A stretch of 64,000 nt of DNA. Source: Deltaproteobacteria bacterium (GTDB lineage Bacteria; Desulfobacterota; GWC2-55-46; DRQE01). Shown here piece by piece: positions 37,601-47,891 of the stretch. A program made the position numbers and the translations under genes. The notes beneath the pieces are model-generated. The model was not told the origin of the DNA. It ran no database searches and was given only the letters and a program-made list of their open reading frames with translations. The stretch covers positions 27,797 to 91,796 of the forward strand of contig WGFM01000025.1 in the NCBI GenBank assembly GCA_015492245.1. The letters run 5' to 3'. Within the stretch, counting starts at the first letter, position 1; each line of letters opens with the position of its first letter.

Positions 37601-39721
37601 TCATTTCTTTTCTGGCAACTTCCATGTTACATATCTGCATGCCGGATATCTGGAGCACCCGTAGAATGTTCTGCCTTTCCTGGATCTCCTTTCTACCAGA
37701 TCACCATCACAACCTTCTTCGGGGCAGGCCAGGCCTGTCGAAAGCGCCATCGTGGTCTTGCACTCGGGATACCTGCTGCAGGCGATAAATCTACCATATC
37801 TGCCGTTTTTTACAACCATCGGGTTACCACACTCGGGGCACTTCTGTTCCACATACTCGGTGTTTTCGACTGGCACAATCTTGCCAGACTCATCGAGGGT
37901 GAAGTCCATTGTGGTCTTACACTCGGGATAGCCTGGGCAGGCAAGGAACTTGCCGTTCTTCCCCCATTTTATAACCATCCTTCTACCACACTTTTTGCAG
38001 GGTATGTCTGTGGGCTTCTCCTCTTTTCTGATGTTTTTCATCTCCTCTTTTGCACGCGCAAGATACTCTCTGAAGCGAGAATAGAACTCCCTTATGACAT
38101 CTATCCATTCGAGTTTGCCCTCTTCCACAAGATCAAGCTCTTCTTCCAGGTGTGCCGTGAACCTTACATTGAGTATGTCAGGAAAACTCTTTACAAGGAG
38201 ATCAGTAACAAGAAAGCCGAGATCCGTTGGCTTGAGCCTACCCTTCTCTTTTAGGGCATAACCTCTTTCCTGTATGGTGGACAATATGAGGGCGTAGGTG
38301 GATGGTCTTCCAATACCCTTTTCTTCCAGCTCCCTTATAAGGGATGCCTCGGTATAACGGGGGGGTGGCTGGGTGAAGTGTTGACGGGCCACGAGGTCTA
38401 AAAGCCTTAGAACCATATCTTTCTCAAGTGGTGGCAGTTTCCTTTCCTCCGCACTTTCTTCGTCTGTCTTTTCTTCGTACAGGATGGTGAAGCCGGGAAA
38501 CTTTACCACCGTGCCCACTGCCTGGAATATATATCTACCAGCGGCTATCGATACGCGTGTCTGGTCGAGCACTGCATGGTGCATCTGTGAGGCAACGAAC
38601 CTCTTCCATATTAGATCATAGAGCTTCCACTGATCCACCGAAAGAAAGGGCTTTACATATTCAGGGCTATACTTAGTGCTTGTGGGTCTTATGGCCTCAT
38701 GTGCCTCCTGAGCGGTCTTTTTGCTTTTGTATGCATTGGGTTTCTTTGGCAGGTAGTCTTTTCCATAGGTCTGCTCTATATAGCCTCTTACAGATTGGAG
38801 GGCCTCCGGGGCTATGCGGTGTGAATCTGTTCGCATGTAGGTTATAAGCCCTGTAGGTCCTTCTTCACCGAGCTCTACGCCCTCGTAGAGCTGCTGGGCT
38901 ATGACCATGGTCTTCTGTGCGGAAAAACCCAGCCTGCGGGAGGCCTCCTGCTGGAGCCTGCTGGTTATGAACGGGGGAGAGGGATTGCGCTTTCTCTCCT
39001 TCTGCTCTATGTCCTCTACCCTGAAGGTCTCACCCTTGAGCTCCTGTAATATCTTCTGAGCCTCTTCTTCGTTCGATACCGCAAGTTTCTTGCCACTCTT
39101 TTTTACAAGCTTTGCCTCGAAGCCATCGAACAGAGCCGTGATTGACCAGTATTCCTGGGGGACGAAGCTTTCTATCTGGCGTTCGCGCTCGCAGATGAGC
39201 CTCACTGCCACGGACTGCACCCTGCCGGCACTGAGACCCATCCTTACCTTCTCCCACAGAAGCGGGCTCACCTGGTAGCCAACGAGCCTGTCCAGTATTC
39301 TTCGCGCCTGCTGGGCATCAACCTTGTTTCGGTCTATATCCGTTGGATGAGAAATGGCCCTTTTTATGCCCTTCTCTGTTATCTCGTTGAAGAGGACACG
39401 CTTTATTGGGGCCCCTCTCTTTCCGTTGAGCACCTCTTTTATGTGCCAGGCTATGGCCTCGCCCTCTCTGTCAGGATCAGGGCCAAGGTAGATGATGTCA
39501 GCATCCTTGCTCGCCTTCTTGAGATCCTTTATAACCTTGGCCTTACCACGGATTATCTCGTAGTGAGGCTCGAAGTTCCTGTCTATATTTACACCCAGTT
39601 TGTTCTTTGGCAGGTCCTTTATGTGCCCTATGGATGCCATCACCCTGAAACCGCTGCCAAGGTATTTGTTTATGGTGCGTGCCTTTGCAGGTGATTCCAC
39701 TATTACGAGGGATTTCTTCAT
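37601..39721 (-). CDS. topA: DNA topoisomerase I
   Basis: TopA relaxes negative supercoils. The 706-residue enzyme starts with the Toprim domain (VIVESPAKARTINKYLG, DPDREGEAIAWH) and has the catalytic Tyr in GLITYMRTDSHRI. Three C-terminal zinc ribbons follow, starting CKKCGRRM, CPECGNPM and CPEEGCDG, each ending YPEC or YPAC. It lies after dprA on the same strand, an arrangement found in many bacteria. Confidence 0.97.
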   Translation of the reverse strand: MKKSLVIVESPAKARTINKYLGSGFRVMASIGHIKDLPKNKLGVNIDRNFEPHYEIIRGKAKVIKDLKKASKDADIIYLGPDPDREGEAIAWHIKEVLNGKRGAPIKRVLFNEITEKGIKRAISHPTDIDRNKVDAQQARRILDRLVGYQVSPLLWEKVRMGLSAGRVQSVAVRLICERERQIESFVPQEYWSITALFDGFEAKLVKKSGKKLAVSNEEEAQKILQELKGETFRVEDIEQKERKRNPSPPFITSRLQQEASRRLGFSAQKTMVIAQQLYEGVELGEEGPTGLITYMRTDSHRIAPEALQSVRGYIEQTYGKDYLPKKPNAYKSKKTAQEAHEAIRPTSTKYSPEYVKPFLSVDQWKLYDLIWKRFVASQMHHAVLDQTRVSIAAGRYIFQAVGTVVKFPGFTILYEEKTDEESAEERKLPPLEKDMVLRLLDLVARQHFTQPPPRYTEASLIRELEEKGIGRPSTYALILSTIQERGYALKEKGRLKPTDLGFLVTDLLVKSFPDILNVRFTAHLEEELDLVEEGKLEWIDVIREFYSRFREYLARAKEEMKNIRKEEKPTDIPCKKCGRRMVIKWGKNGKFLACPGYPECKTTMDFTLDESGKIVPVENTEYVEQKCPECGNPMVVKNGRYGRFIACSRYPECKTTMALSTGLACPEEGCDGDLVERRSRKGRTFYGCSRYPACRYVTWKLPEKK

Positions 39722-39803
39722 GTACTGTTTGCAAATGCCTCCATCATCTTTCTGATTTTTCAGCAGGAAGATTTTTCCCTGTGGTAACAGAAGGTCATGT
39801 GAA

Positions 39804-40877
39804 TCAGTCAGTCCTCTTTACGAAAAACTTGCCGGGCCTTTGCTCCACAAACCCCTTCAGTTCCATGGTCAGAAGCACCGAGGTGAGCCTTTCAACAGGC
39901 AAGCCACTTTTTTCAACTATGTTGTCTATGTGAAGGGGTTCATCGTCGAGAACCCTGAATATCAATTCCTCTTCCCCATCTATCTCAATCTCAACAGGGT
40001 TTTCTGTCTTTTCAGTACGCACAGCACAGTGTTCCGGAAAGAGGACAGAGAGTATATCATCTGTATCCTCGACGAGTACGGCACCTTCCTTTATGAGCCT
40101 GTTTGTGCCACCACTTCTCTTTGAGTCCGCCCTTCCTGGAAGGGCAAACACTTCTCTTCCTGCCTCGAGCGAGAGCCGTGCGGTCATCATGGCCCCGCTC
40201 TTGAGTGGGGCCTCCACAACCACAACACCACTTGTAAGCCCACTTATTATCCTGTTTCTTACAGGAAAGTTCTTTGCAAGTGGTGGGGTGGAGAAGGGAA
40301 ACTCTGTTACAACAAGTCCCTGCTCTTTTATCTCATCGTAAAGACGCCTGTTCTCTTTTGGGTATACAATGTCTATACCTGTTCCAAGCACCGCTATGGT
40401 GTTGCCACCCTTTGCAAGGGCACCCCTGTGTGCAAAGGTATCGCAGCCTCGGGCCATGCCACTTACAACAGATATGCCTGCCTCTGAAAGCCCGGCCCCA
40501 AGCCTTTCTGCCATGCACCTGCCGTAGGAAGAGGCATTGCGTGTGCCCACAACCGCCACGGAGGAAGACGATAGAAGCTCTAACCTGCCCATGGCATAGA
40601 GCACAAGCGGTGGCTCATGGATGTGGCGCAGGGGCTCAGGATATAGGGGAGAATCAAACCCTATAAGCTCCACACCCATGGCATGGGCCTTTTCCATCTC
40701 TTTACAGGCTGTATCGAGAATGCCCCCTGTATCACGCCGCCCGGATGTAACGCTGTGGAATATCTCCCGCACATCCTTGCCCTCTTCGATGGCCTCTCGC
40801 ACAGACTGTGCTACTCCACGAACCATGGAAAGGGAAAGCCAGTATCTCAAACCCTCTGTATCTTCTCTTTGCATCAT
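39804..40877 (-). CDS. dprA: DNA processing protein DprA
   Basis: DprA loads RecA on incoming single-stranded DNA during natural transformation. The Rossmann-type core shows VGTRNASSYGRCMAERLG, VSGMARGCDTFAHRGAL and GTGIDIVYPKENRRL. A C-terminal winged helix is visible (EPLHIDNIVEKSGLPVERL). The length is 357 residues. ComEC at 54766 is another competence protein, so DNA uptake is plausible. The start overlaps the LysM gene by 4 bp. Confidence 0.95.
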   Translation of the reverse strand: MMQREDTEGLRYWLSLSMVRGVAQSVREAIEEGKDVREIFHSVTSGRRDTGGILDTACKEMEKAHAMGVELIGFDSPLYPEPLRHIHEPPLVLYAMGRLELLSSSSVAVVGTRNASSYGRCMAERLGAGLSEAGISVVSGMARGCDTFAHRGALAKGGNTIAVLGTGIDIVYPKENRRLYDEIKEQGLVVTEFPFSTPPLAKNFPVRNRIISGLTSGVVVVEAPLKSGAMMTARLSLEAGREVFALPGRADSKRSGGTNRLIKEGAVLVEDTDDILSVLFPEHCAVRTEKTENPVEIEIDGEEELIFRVLDDEPLHIDNIVEKSGLPVERLTSVLLTMELKGFVEQRPGKFFVKRTD

Positions 40878-41899
40878 AAGAGCCTTTCTGCCTTCTTCGT
40901 CTGTGTGGTATTCACACTGTCTCCTATACGGATTTCTCTATAGCTTTTCACAACTATCGCTGTAGATGTATCATCCACAGTGTCTATTACAAGGGCTATC
41001 CCAACAAGCTCAGAGGGTATTTGCACCTCTTTCTCCTTTAGCGGATCCTGGATGGTCTCTTTTTCCCTGTATATCTCGAGAAGATTGCCCTTTTCAAGCC
41101 CATCGTTAGAGCCCTTGTCTATGTAGACGATGTCGTATTTTGCAAGCTCCTGTTTGCCCTCAAGGGTTGCGACAATAACACCCCTTACAGTGGCCGAGGC
41201 CTCTTTTACCACCACCTCTTCGGGAAGTTCCCTGTAGGGCAGAAACCGTGTGCCAACCTCCACCTCTGCAAAGCTCTCTTCTATCAGGGCTTCTGCAGGT
41301 TCCCCTGGCACTACTATCCTTATAATACCGATGTTTTCTATAATGTTGCCCATGTATTCCCCTGTAACAGGATGATGCACCTCATCGAGTTTCCTGTATA
41401 GAATAAACTTCTGCCCGGGCTGTGCATCCTTATCAGCGGTGGACACAAACACCTCGTCCCCCTTTACGAGAAGAAGCTTCTTCCTCTTTGCACGCAGTAT
41501 GACGCCACTCTCATCGAGTGCCTTCTTCGTTACAAAGCCACTCCTTGCCATGCTGGGATAGACGAAGGTGAGCCTCTTCTCAGGTTCTTCCTTTTTAACC
41601 ACCGCAGGTTTCTTCTCTTCTTTCTCTGCAAGTTTCTTTACGGGTAGACTCTCTATTATGACAACATCTTCAGGAACGAGCCTTATCACATCCCCGGGAT
41701 ATATGAGGTGAGGATTCTCGATATGCCTGTTCTTGTCCCATAGCTGTGGCCACCTGAAAGGGTCCTCGAAGTATCTTTTGGATATATCCCAGAGGGTGTC
41801 GCCCTTTTCGACTATGTGGTAGGGTTTCTCCTGTGCACCTGCAGGTGCAACCGCCATTGACAGTATTGCGAGGCAAAGTAAAAGTATTTTGGGCTTCAT
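40874..41899 (-). CDS. secreted LysM domain protein
   Basis: The 341-residue precursor has a signal peptide of about 22 residues ending PAGA and then one LysM domain (residues 26-75, YHIVEKGDTLWDISKRYFEDP, IENPHLIYPGDVIRL), which usually binds peptidoglycan. The rest (about 110-335) is predicted mixed alpha/beta with no named domain that I recognise. Similar LysM proteins often sit next to dprA or topA. It probably acts in the periplasm at the cell wall. Confidence 0.82.
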   Translation of the reverse strand: MKPKILLLCLAILSMAVAPAGAQEKPYHIVEKGDTLWDISKRYFEDPFRWPQLWDKNRHIENPHLIYPGDVIRLVPEDVVIIESLPVKKLAEKEEKKPAVVKKEEPEKRLTFVYPSMARSGFVTKKALDESGVILRAKRKKLLLVKGDEVFVSTADKDAQPGQKFILYRKLDEVHHPVTGEYMGNIIENIGIIRIVVPGEPAEALIEESFAEVEVGTRFLPYRELPEEVVVKEASATVRGVIVATLEGKQELAKYDIVYIDKGSNDGLEKGNLLEIYREKETIQDPLKEKEVQIPSELVGIALVIDTVDDTSTAIVVKSYREIRIGDSVNTTQTKKAERLL

Positions 41900-42600
41900 G
41901 GTATTCCATCCTTTCGGTTGGTTTTTATATTCTCGAGCTTATCCCTTGCCTTATGGGCTGCCTTCGAATGGGGATACTTCTTTAAGAGTCTGTTCAACAC
42001 CTCCACAGCCTCATCAAGGCTGCCAAGCTCTATCAGGGAGTAGCCCCATTTGAGCATGGCAGCTGGTGCCTTGTTTGCCCTTGGGTAGTTCTCCACTATG
42101 CTTTTGAATATCTTTAGCGCTGCCCTGTAGTCCTCTTCTGTGTAGTAGGTCTCTCCCATCCAGTAGAGTGCGTTGTCTGTAAGCTCGTGAGACGGATATG
42201 TGTTCACCAGTTCAGAAAATACAACCCTTGCATCTCTGTATCTGCCTGAAAGGAAAAGGTCCTGTGCCTGCGAGTAGAACTGTTCGGGAGATACTGTATC
42301 CTCTTCGAGTTTTACCACCTTCAGGTCCTCAGGTGGTGTGAGTGGTGCCCGGGTGTATGTATCTGAAAGCTCCTGTATCTGTTCGGCGTTGGATGTAACC
42401 TTTTCCTGCAGCAGAGAGAACCTGTTGTTAAGGTCCTCCATGCGGGTGTTGAGCTCTGATATTGCCTGTTTGAGCTCTATTATGGCCTTTTTCTCTTCAG
42501 ACAACTCGGCCCCCTGCATCTTGGGCCCCCCACACCCGGTGCTTATAAGCCCCACCACAAGCCAGCCAGAGACTATCATGTTCTTTTTCTTCACCACCAT
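41896..42600 (-). CDS. CpoB/YbgF-like TPR lipoprotein
   Basis: The protein starts MVVKKKNMIVSGWLVVGLISTGCGG, a lipoprotein signal with Cys in the lipobox STGC; this start is preferred to a 14-residue longer one at 42642. A coiled coil (about residues 35-75) precedes three TPR-like repeats in the C-terminal half (SPEQFYSQAQDLFLSGRY and following units). This is the YbgF/CpoB layout, a periplasmic partner of the Tol-Pal system and peptidoglycan synthases. No tol or pal genes are in the window. Confidence 0.8.
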   Translation of the reverse strand: MVVKKKNMIVSGWLVVGLISTGCGGPKMQGAELSEEKKAIIELKQAISELNTRMEDLNNRFSLLQEKVTSNAEQIQELSDTYTRAPLTPPEDLKVVKLEEDTVSPEQFYSQAQDLFLSGRYRDARVVFSELVNTYPSHELTDNALYWMGETYYTEEDYRAALKIFKSIVENYPRANKAPAAMLKWGYSLIELGSLDEAVEVLNRLLKKYPHSKAAHKARDKLENIKTNRKDGIP

Positions 42601-42674
42601 ACCCTGTTTTGAAAAATTAATCCCCTTTGAGCTGTTTGTCAAGTATAATTTAATAGATGGGGGTTGTGTAGCAC
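42601..42674. promoter_or_regulatory. divergent intergenic region with candidate promoters
   Basis: The 74-bp gap separates genes on opposite strands, so it should hold promoters in both directions. On the minus strand TTGACA (42642-42637) faces the lipoprotein gene but has only a poor -10 (TAATTT at 17 bp). On the plus strand TATAAT (42644-42649) lies 25 bp before the next ATG, with no good -35. Confidence 0.4.
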
Positions 42675-43553
42675 ATGGAGAGAAAGAGAAGAGATGGCAG
42701 ACTGGGCCTTCTTAAAAAGAGGCTCGAGACTATATACAGACTATACCACAAAGGGTTTGTATACTCAGACCCTGTAGAACTGGTCCACAGACTCTCGGAT
42801 AGAAGGGATATTGAGATTGCAGGGCTTGTGGCCTCCTCCCTTGCCTACGGCAGGGTAGAGAACATAAAAAGGGCCATAGGCAGGGTCATGGATGTGATGG
42901 ACTGGAAGCCATACAGGTTTGTTGTCGGATTCAGTCCACAGAGGGACAGGGGGCTCTTCGAGGACTTCGTATACAGGTTCAACGATGGCCGAGACATCGC
43001 GGCCCTCCTGTACTTTATAAGACAGATGCTCTCAGAGTGTGGCTCAATAGAGGGTTTCTTTCTTAAAGGCTACAGCCAGGCCAGACCCATCAGAGAGGCG
43101 CTGGAAAGATTCGTAGAGAACACACTCTCTCTGGATACGGCAGGCATCTATGGTAAGGAGAGATTGCCCCATTCTGCAGGGGTGAGGTTTTTCTTCCCTT
43201 CACCATCTACGGGCAGCCCGTGCAAGAGGCTGAACCTTTACCTTCGCTGGATGGTAAGAAGAGAGGGGCCAGACTTTGGCCTATGGAACGGGGTGAGCCC
43301 CTCTGCCCTCGTCATACCCCTTGATACCCATATGGCAAGAATCTCACGCCTTATAGGGCTTACCAGACGCACAACCGCCTGCTGGAAGATGGCAGAAGAG
43401 ATAACAGACACATTGAGGATGCTTGCCCCTGAGGACCCTGTAAAGTACGACTTCGCCATAACAAGGCTCGGCATACTCGAAGAGTGCAAAAAGGGATGCC
43501 ATAGATGCCATATAAAGGATATATGCGTGGAGGCACGCAGCAGGAACAGATAA
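42675..43553 (+). CDS. TIGR02757 family protein (endonuclease III-like)
   Basis: The 292-residue protein belongs to a conserved bacterial family of unknown function. Visible tracts are ASSLAYGRVENIKRAI, CKRLNLYLRWMVRR, PLDTHMARISRLIGL and a C-terminal cysteine cluster CKKGCHRCHIKDICVEA, like the iron-sulfur loop of endonuclease III. A DNA glycosylase-type fold is suggested by this layout but not proven. It stands alone, upstream of gyrA. Confidence 0.85.
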   Translation: MERKRRDGRLGLLKKRLETIYRLYHKGFVYSDPVELVHRLSDRRDIEIAGLVASSLAYGRVENIKRAIGRVMDVMDWKPYRFVVGFSPQRDRGLFEDFVYRFNDGRDIAALLYFIRQMLSECGSIEGFFLKGYSQARPIREALERFVENTLSLDTAGIYGKERLPHSAGVRFFFPSPSTGSPCKRLNLYLRWMVRREGPDFGLWNGVSPSALVIPLDTHMARISRLIGLTRRTTACWKMAEEITDTLRMLAPEDPVKYDFAITRLGILEECKKGCHRCHIKDICVEARSRNR

Positions 43554-43567
43554 AGGTGTAAACTCTG

Positions 43568-43596
43568 TTGACACCGATGTCAATCCTTAATATCAT
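43568..43596 (+). promoter_or_regulatory. sigma70-type promoter for gyrA
   Basis: TTGACA at 43568-43573 and TATCAT at 43591-43596 are 17 bp apart. Transcription from about 43603 would give a leader near 49 nt before ATG 43652. It is one of the clearest promoters in the window. Confidence 0.8.
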
Positions 43597-43651
43597 AGAT
43601 ATAATCAAATGAAAATATCGACTTTAATGAGCTCGCTGGAGGATTTGCAGG

Positions 43652-46072
43652 ATGGCACAGGAGATACAGGTAGCCATAGAGGATGAGCTTCAGAAGTCCT
43701 ACCTTGACTATGCGATGAGCGTTATCGTGGGCAGAGCCCTGCCCGATGTGAGGGATGGACTCAAGCCTGTCCACAGAAGGATAATATACGCCATGCACGA
43801 GATGGGGCTTACCTACAACAGGCCCTACAGAAAATCCGCCCGTGTGGTTGGAGATGTCATAGGTAAGTATCATCCCCACGGTGATGCTCCGGTATACGAG
43901 GCCATAACCCGTATGGTGCAGGACTTCTCGCTTCGTTATCCACTTATAGATGGGCAGGGAAACTTCGGCAGCATCGATGGGGACCCACCTGCGGCCATGC
44001 GTTACACAGAGGTGCGCATGGCGCGCATCGCAGAGGAACTCCTGCAGGATATAGAGAAAGAAACGGTAAACTTCATGCCAAACTACGATGGTTCACTGGG
44101 TGAACCAGCGGTGCTTCCCGCCTCGTTCCCCAACCTTCTGGTGAATGGTTCCTCCGGTATTGCCGTGGGGATGGCAACAAACATGCCACCCCATAATCTC
44201 TCAGAAGTGGTGGATGCAATAATATACCTTATAGAGAATCCAGATGCCCGGGCAGATGAACTCATGGAGTTCGTGCCAGGACCAGACTTCCCAACAGGTG
44301 GATTCATATACGGCACAGAGGGCATAAGGACGGCCTACAGAACAGGCCGTGGCACCATACAGCTTCGGGCAAGGGCGATAGTGGAGAAACATCCCCGCAC
44401 AGGCAGGGAAAGCATAGTCATAACAGAGATACCCTACATGGTGAACAAATCAAGACTGATAGAGAAGATAGCAGAGCTTGTAAGAGACAAGAAGGTGGAA
44501 GGGGTGGCAGATGTAAGGGACGAGTCTGACAGAGAGGGCATGCGCATAGTGATAGAGCTCAAAAAGGACGGCATAGCAGAAATCATACTCAACAAGCTGT
44601 ATCTACACACCCAGATGATGACAACATTCGGCATAATAAACCTTGCACTTGTGGATGGCCAGCCAAAGGTTCTGCCCTTGAGGGAACTCCTTACAGAGTT
44701 TGTAAGGTTCAGAAAAGAGGCTGTAACCAGGCGCCTTCTGTTTGACCTTAAGAAGGCGAGGGAAAGGGCGCATATACTGGAAGGGCTCAAGATAGCCATA
44801 GAGAATCTGGATGCCATAATAAGACTTATAAGGGGCTCAAAGAGTCCACAGATGGCGAAAGAGGGACTCGTAGAGAAGTTTGGACTTACAGAGGTGCAGG
44901 CTCAAGCCATACTCGATATGCGATTGCAGCGCCTTACCGCCCTCGAGAGAGAGAAGATACTGGCAGAATACAGGGAGATAAGGAAACGCATCGCAGAATA
45001 CGAGAGGATACTCTCAAGCGAAAGGCTCCTCATGGCACTCATAGTGGATGAGATGAAACAGCTCAAGGAAAGATATGGCGATGAGAGAAGAACCGAGATA
45101 ATGGAGAAAACAGAGGAGATAACCCTTGAGGATGTGATAGCAGAAGAGGACATGGTTATAACCATATCCCACAGGGGGTATATAAAGAGAAACCCTGTAA
45201 GCCTCTTCCGCATACAGCGCCGTGGTGGAAAAGGCAAGATGGGCATGACCACGAGGGAGGAGGATTTCGTATCTGATCTTTTCGTTGCCTCAACCCATAG
45301 CCATATACTATTCTTTACCGATAGGGGAAGGGTGCACTCCCTTAAAGTATTCAACATACCACAGGGTGGCAGGGCCACAAGGGGCAGACCCATAGTGAAC
45401 CTTCTCAGGCTCTCAAGTGGAGAGAAGATCACAGCCACACTTCCTGTAAGGGAGTTTAAAGAAGATTGCTACATAGTTATGGCCACTGCAAAGGGGATTA
45501 TAAAGAAGACAGAACTTGGAGCCTTTGCACACATAAGGGCAGGTGGTATAGCCGCCATGACACTCGATGAGGGCGATAGCCTTATCGGAGCCTCCCTTAC
45601 CGATGGCAGAATGGATATTCTGCTTGGCACCAAAAAGGGTATGTCCATAAGGTTCAGAGAAGAGGAGGTGCGTGGCATGGGCAGGCAGGCCCGGGGGGTA
45701 AGGGGCATAACACTTGCCCCAGATGATGTGGTCGTGGGCATGGAAGAGTGTGATGATGGCAAGACCATACTTACAGTAACAGAGAAAGGCTATGGAAAGA
45801 GGACAAAGCTGTCTGAGTACAGGGTGCAGTCGAGGGGTGGAAGAGGAATAATAAATATAAAGGTTACAGACAAGAACGGCCATGTTGTGGGCATAGCTCA
45901 GGTAAAGGATGAAGACGAGATAATGCTCATAACAGACAAGGGAAGGATAATAAGGATTTCCATGAAGGATGTGCCAATTGTGGGTAGAAACACCCAGGGT
46001 GTGAAACTCATGGATATAGACACCGAGGAGGTCGTTACAGGCATAGCCCACATGGCAGAAGAGGGAGAATAG
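43652..46072 (+). CDS. gyrA: DNA gyrase subunit A
   Basis: GyrA cuts and rejoins DNA in gyrase, which adds negative supercoils. The 806 residues contain the catalytic Tyr in [10 protein letters not shown], and the C-terminal pinwheel has the GyrA box QRRGGKG, so this is gyrase rather than ParC. In the quinolone region, [11 protein letters not shown] has Ala79 and Glu83 where E. coli has Ser83 and Asp87. AGGATTTGCAGG precedes the ATG. gyrB is not in the window. Confidence 0.97.
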   Translation: MAQEIQVAIEDELQKSYLDYAMSVIVGRALPDVRDGLKPVHRRIIYAMHEMGLTYNRPYRKSARVVGDVIGKYHPHGDAPVYEAITRMVQDFSLRYPLIDGQGNFGSIDGDPPAAMRYTEVRMARIAEELLQDIEKETVNFMPNYDGSLGEPAVLPASFPNLLVNGSSGIAVGMATNMPPHNLSEVVDAIIYLIENPDARADELMEFVPGPDFPTGGFIYGTEGIRTAYRTGRGTIQLRARAIVEKHPRTGRESIVITEIPYMVNKSRLIEKIAELVRDKKVEGVADVRDESDREGMRIVIELKKDGIAEIILNKLYLHTQMMTTFGIINLALVDGQPKVLPLRELLTEFVRFRKEAVTRRLLFDLKKARERAHILEGLKIAIENLDAIIRLIRGSKSPQMAKEGLVEKFGLTEVQAQAILDMRLQRLTALEREKILAEYREIRKRIAEYERILSSERLLMALIVDEMKQLKERYGDERRTEIMEKTEEITLEDVIAEEDMVITISHRGYIKRNPVSLFRIQRRGGKGKMGMTTREEDFVSDLFVASTHSHILFFTDRGRVHSLKVFNIPQGGRATRGRPIVNLLRLSSGEKITATLPVREFKEDCYIVMATAKGIIKKTELGAFAHIRAGGIAAMTLDEGDSLIGASLTDGRMDILLGTKKGMSIRFREEEVRGMGRQARGVRGITLAPDDVVVGMEECDDGKTILTVTEKGYGKRTKLSEYRVQSRGGRGIINIKVTDKNGHVVGIAQVKDEDEIMLITDKGRIIRISMKDVPIVGRNTQGVKLMDIDTEEVVTGIAHMAEEGE

Positions 46073-46082
46073 AAGGCAGAGT

Positions 46083-46868
46083 ATGAGAAGGGCTCTCTAC
46101 ATCCTTATGGTGGCACTCCTTCTGGGCTGTGGTGGAGCTGATAAGGACAGTGTCTTTTTCAGGGCAGAAGAGCTCTTAAGCCATGGTGAATACCACAAGG
46201 CCCTCGAACATTACACAGTGTTTGTGGATACCTATCCTGAAAGTGAGTTTGCACCCAAGAGCCAGTACATGATAGGCTACATCCTGAGCCACCACCTGTC
46301 CAGGCCAGAAGAGGCGATGGACGCCTACGCCATGGTGGTCAACCTCTACCCCGAAAGCTACTATACCATAAAGGCCCGTGAGGACATGGCAAGGCTGTAT
46401 TCCCTGCGCGCAGACCACAGGGCAGCCATAACACAGTATGACTGGCTCATGGAAAAGGGTATAAAAGAGAAGAAGCCCCGGTATCGCTACAATATGGCTC
46501 TGGAGTATATAAAGATGAACGAGTTCAAGCAGGCAAGGGTGGAGCTGGAGGAACTTCTGAAAGATGACATCCCGCCAACCATGGTCCCACAACTACTCTA
46601 CCAGATAGCAAACACCTATCACCTTGAGGGAAATCTGCAGGAGGCGATAAATGTATATGACAGGATTATAAAGGAGTACAGGGATCATCCTGTCTACATC
46701 GAGGCGCGTCTTGGAAAGGCATCGGCGCTTGAAAAACAGGGAAGCCTCAAGGAAGCTCTGGGGCTTCTGACAGAGCTCGAGCGAGAATATCCCGATAGTG
46801 ATACCGTTAAGATCCGTATAAACTCTACCAGAAAGAGACTCAAAAAGGCACCCGGTTTCAGCAGATGA
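46083..46868 (+). CDS. TPR lipoprotein, BamD/CpoB-like
   Basis: The 261-residue precursor has a lipoprotein signal peptide with Cys in LLLGCGG, then a series of tetratricopeptide repeats through the whole chain (for example ALEHYTVFVDTYPESEFAPK and DAYAMVVNLYPESYYTIK). The early repeats resemble the outer membrane assembly lipoprotein BamD and related proteins. Function is inferred only at the level of a periplasmic scaffold. The end overlaps gpsA by 4 bp. Confidence 0.8.
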   Translation: MRRALYILMVALLLGCGGADKDSVFFRAEELLSHGEYHKALEHYTVFVDTYPESEFAPKSQYMIGYILSHHLSRPEEAMDAYAMVVNLYPESYYTIKAREDMARLYSLRADHRAAITQYDWLMEKGIKEKKPRYRYNMALEYIKMNEFKQARVELEELLKDDIPPTMVPQLLYQIANTYHLEGNLQEAINVYDRIIKEYRDHPVYIEARLGKASALEKQGSLKEALGLLTELEREYPDSDTVKIRINSTRKRLKKAPGFSR

Positions 46869-47863
46869 CAGGTTCTGCTACAGTAATCGGTGGGGGAAGC
46901 TGGGGGACAACCCTTGCCAACCTTCTGGCAGAGAAGGGCAATGCCGTAAGATTGTGGGTAAGGTGTGCCTCCCTCTGTGAGCTTATAGACACAACAGGAG
47001 AGAACCCCCTCTACCTCGAAGGCATCAGGCTTTCTCAAAACATATTGCCTACCACATCCCTTGAAGAGGCACTTAAAGATAGCTCCCTTGTGGTGTGCGC
47101 AGTTCCATCACATGGAATAAGGGCAATATTCAAAGATGCATCCAGGTATATAGGGAAAGAAGCAATCATCGTGAGTGCATCGAAAGGAATAGAGGAAGGG
47201 AGCCATCTTACATGTTCTGCCATACTGAAGGAGTGTATCCAGGAGGAGTTGCATCAGAGGGTGGTTGTCCTGTCAGGCCCATCCTTCGCAAAGGAGGTAA
47301 GCCGTGGGTTGCCAACAGCGGTATGTGTGGCAGGTAGAACAGACCATGCCGAAAGGATACAGAAGATATTTTCCACCTCATCTTTCAGGGTCTATACAAG
47401 CCCTGACATGACAGGGGTTGAGCTGGGTGGGGCATTGAAGAATGTGGTTGCCATAGCATCCGGTATATCCGATGGTCTTGGGCTTGGCAACAACGCAAGG
47501 GCAGCCCTTATAACCAGAGGGCTCAAAGAGATGGTGAGGCTCGGTATCGAGTGCGGAGCAGAGGAGAAGACATTCTATGGGCTGTCAGGTATGGGAGACC
47601 TTGTGCTCACCTGCACAGGAGAGCTCTCGAGAAACAGAAAAGTTGGGCTCCAGATAGGCAGGGGCAAAAAACTCGAGGAGATACTTTCGGTAATGAAGAT
47701 GGTCGCAGAAGGGGTCAGAACATCCCGCTCTGTAAGGGAGCTGGCCAGGCTCAAGGGGGTGGATATGCCAATAACAGAGCAGGTATACAGCATACTCTAT
47801 GATGGCAAGTCCCCAAGAGTCGCAGTGATGGAGCTTATGACGAGAAGACTTAAGGAAGAATAA
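46865..47863 (+). CDS. gpsA: glycerol-3-phosphate dehydrogenase [NAD(P)+]
   Basis: GpsA makes glycerol-3-phosphate for phospholipids. The N-terminal Rossmann motif is VIGGGSWGTTLANLLAEKG, and the family tracts SGPSFAKEVSRGLPTAV, ELGGALKNVVAIASGISDGLGLG and LSGMGDLVLTCTGELSRNRKVG are present. The length is 332 residues. It supplies the substrate path that leads to PlsC at 25130. Confidence 0.97.
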   Translation: MTGSATVIGGGSWGTTLANLLAEKGNAVRLWVRCASLCELIDTTGENPLYLEGIRLSQNILPTTSLEEALKDSSLVVCAVPSHGIRAIFKDASRYIGKEAIIVSASKGIEEGSHLTCSAILKECIQEELHQRVVVLSGPSFAKEVSRGLPTAVCVAGRTDHAERIQKIFSTSSFRVYTSPDMTGVELGGALKNVVAIASGISDGLGLGNNARAALITRGLKEMVRLGIECGAEEKTFYGLSGMGDLVLTCTGELSRNRKVGLQIGRGKKLEEILSVMKMVAEGVRTSRSVRELARLKGVDMPITEQVYSILYDGKSPRVAVMELMTRRLKEE

Positions 47864-47891
47864 AAAAACCTGCATCTTCGAAGATTCTACC

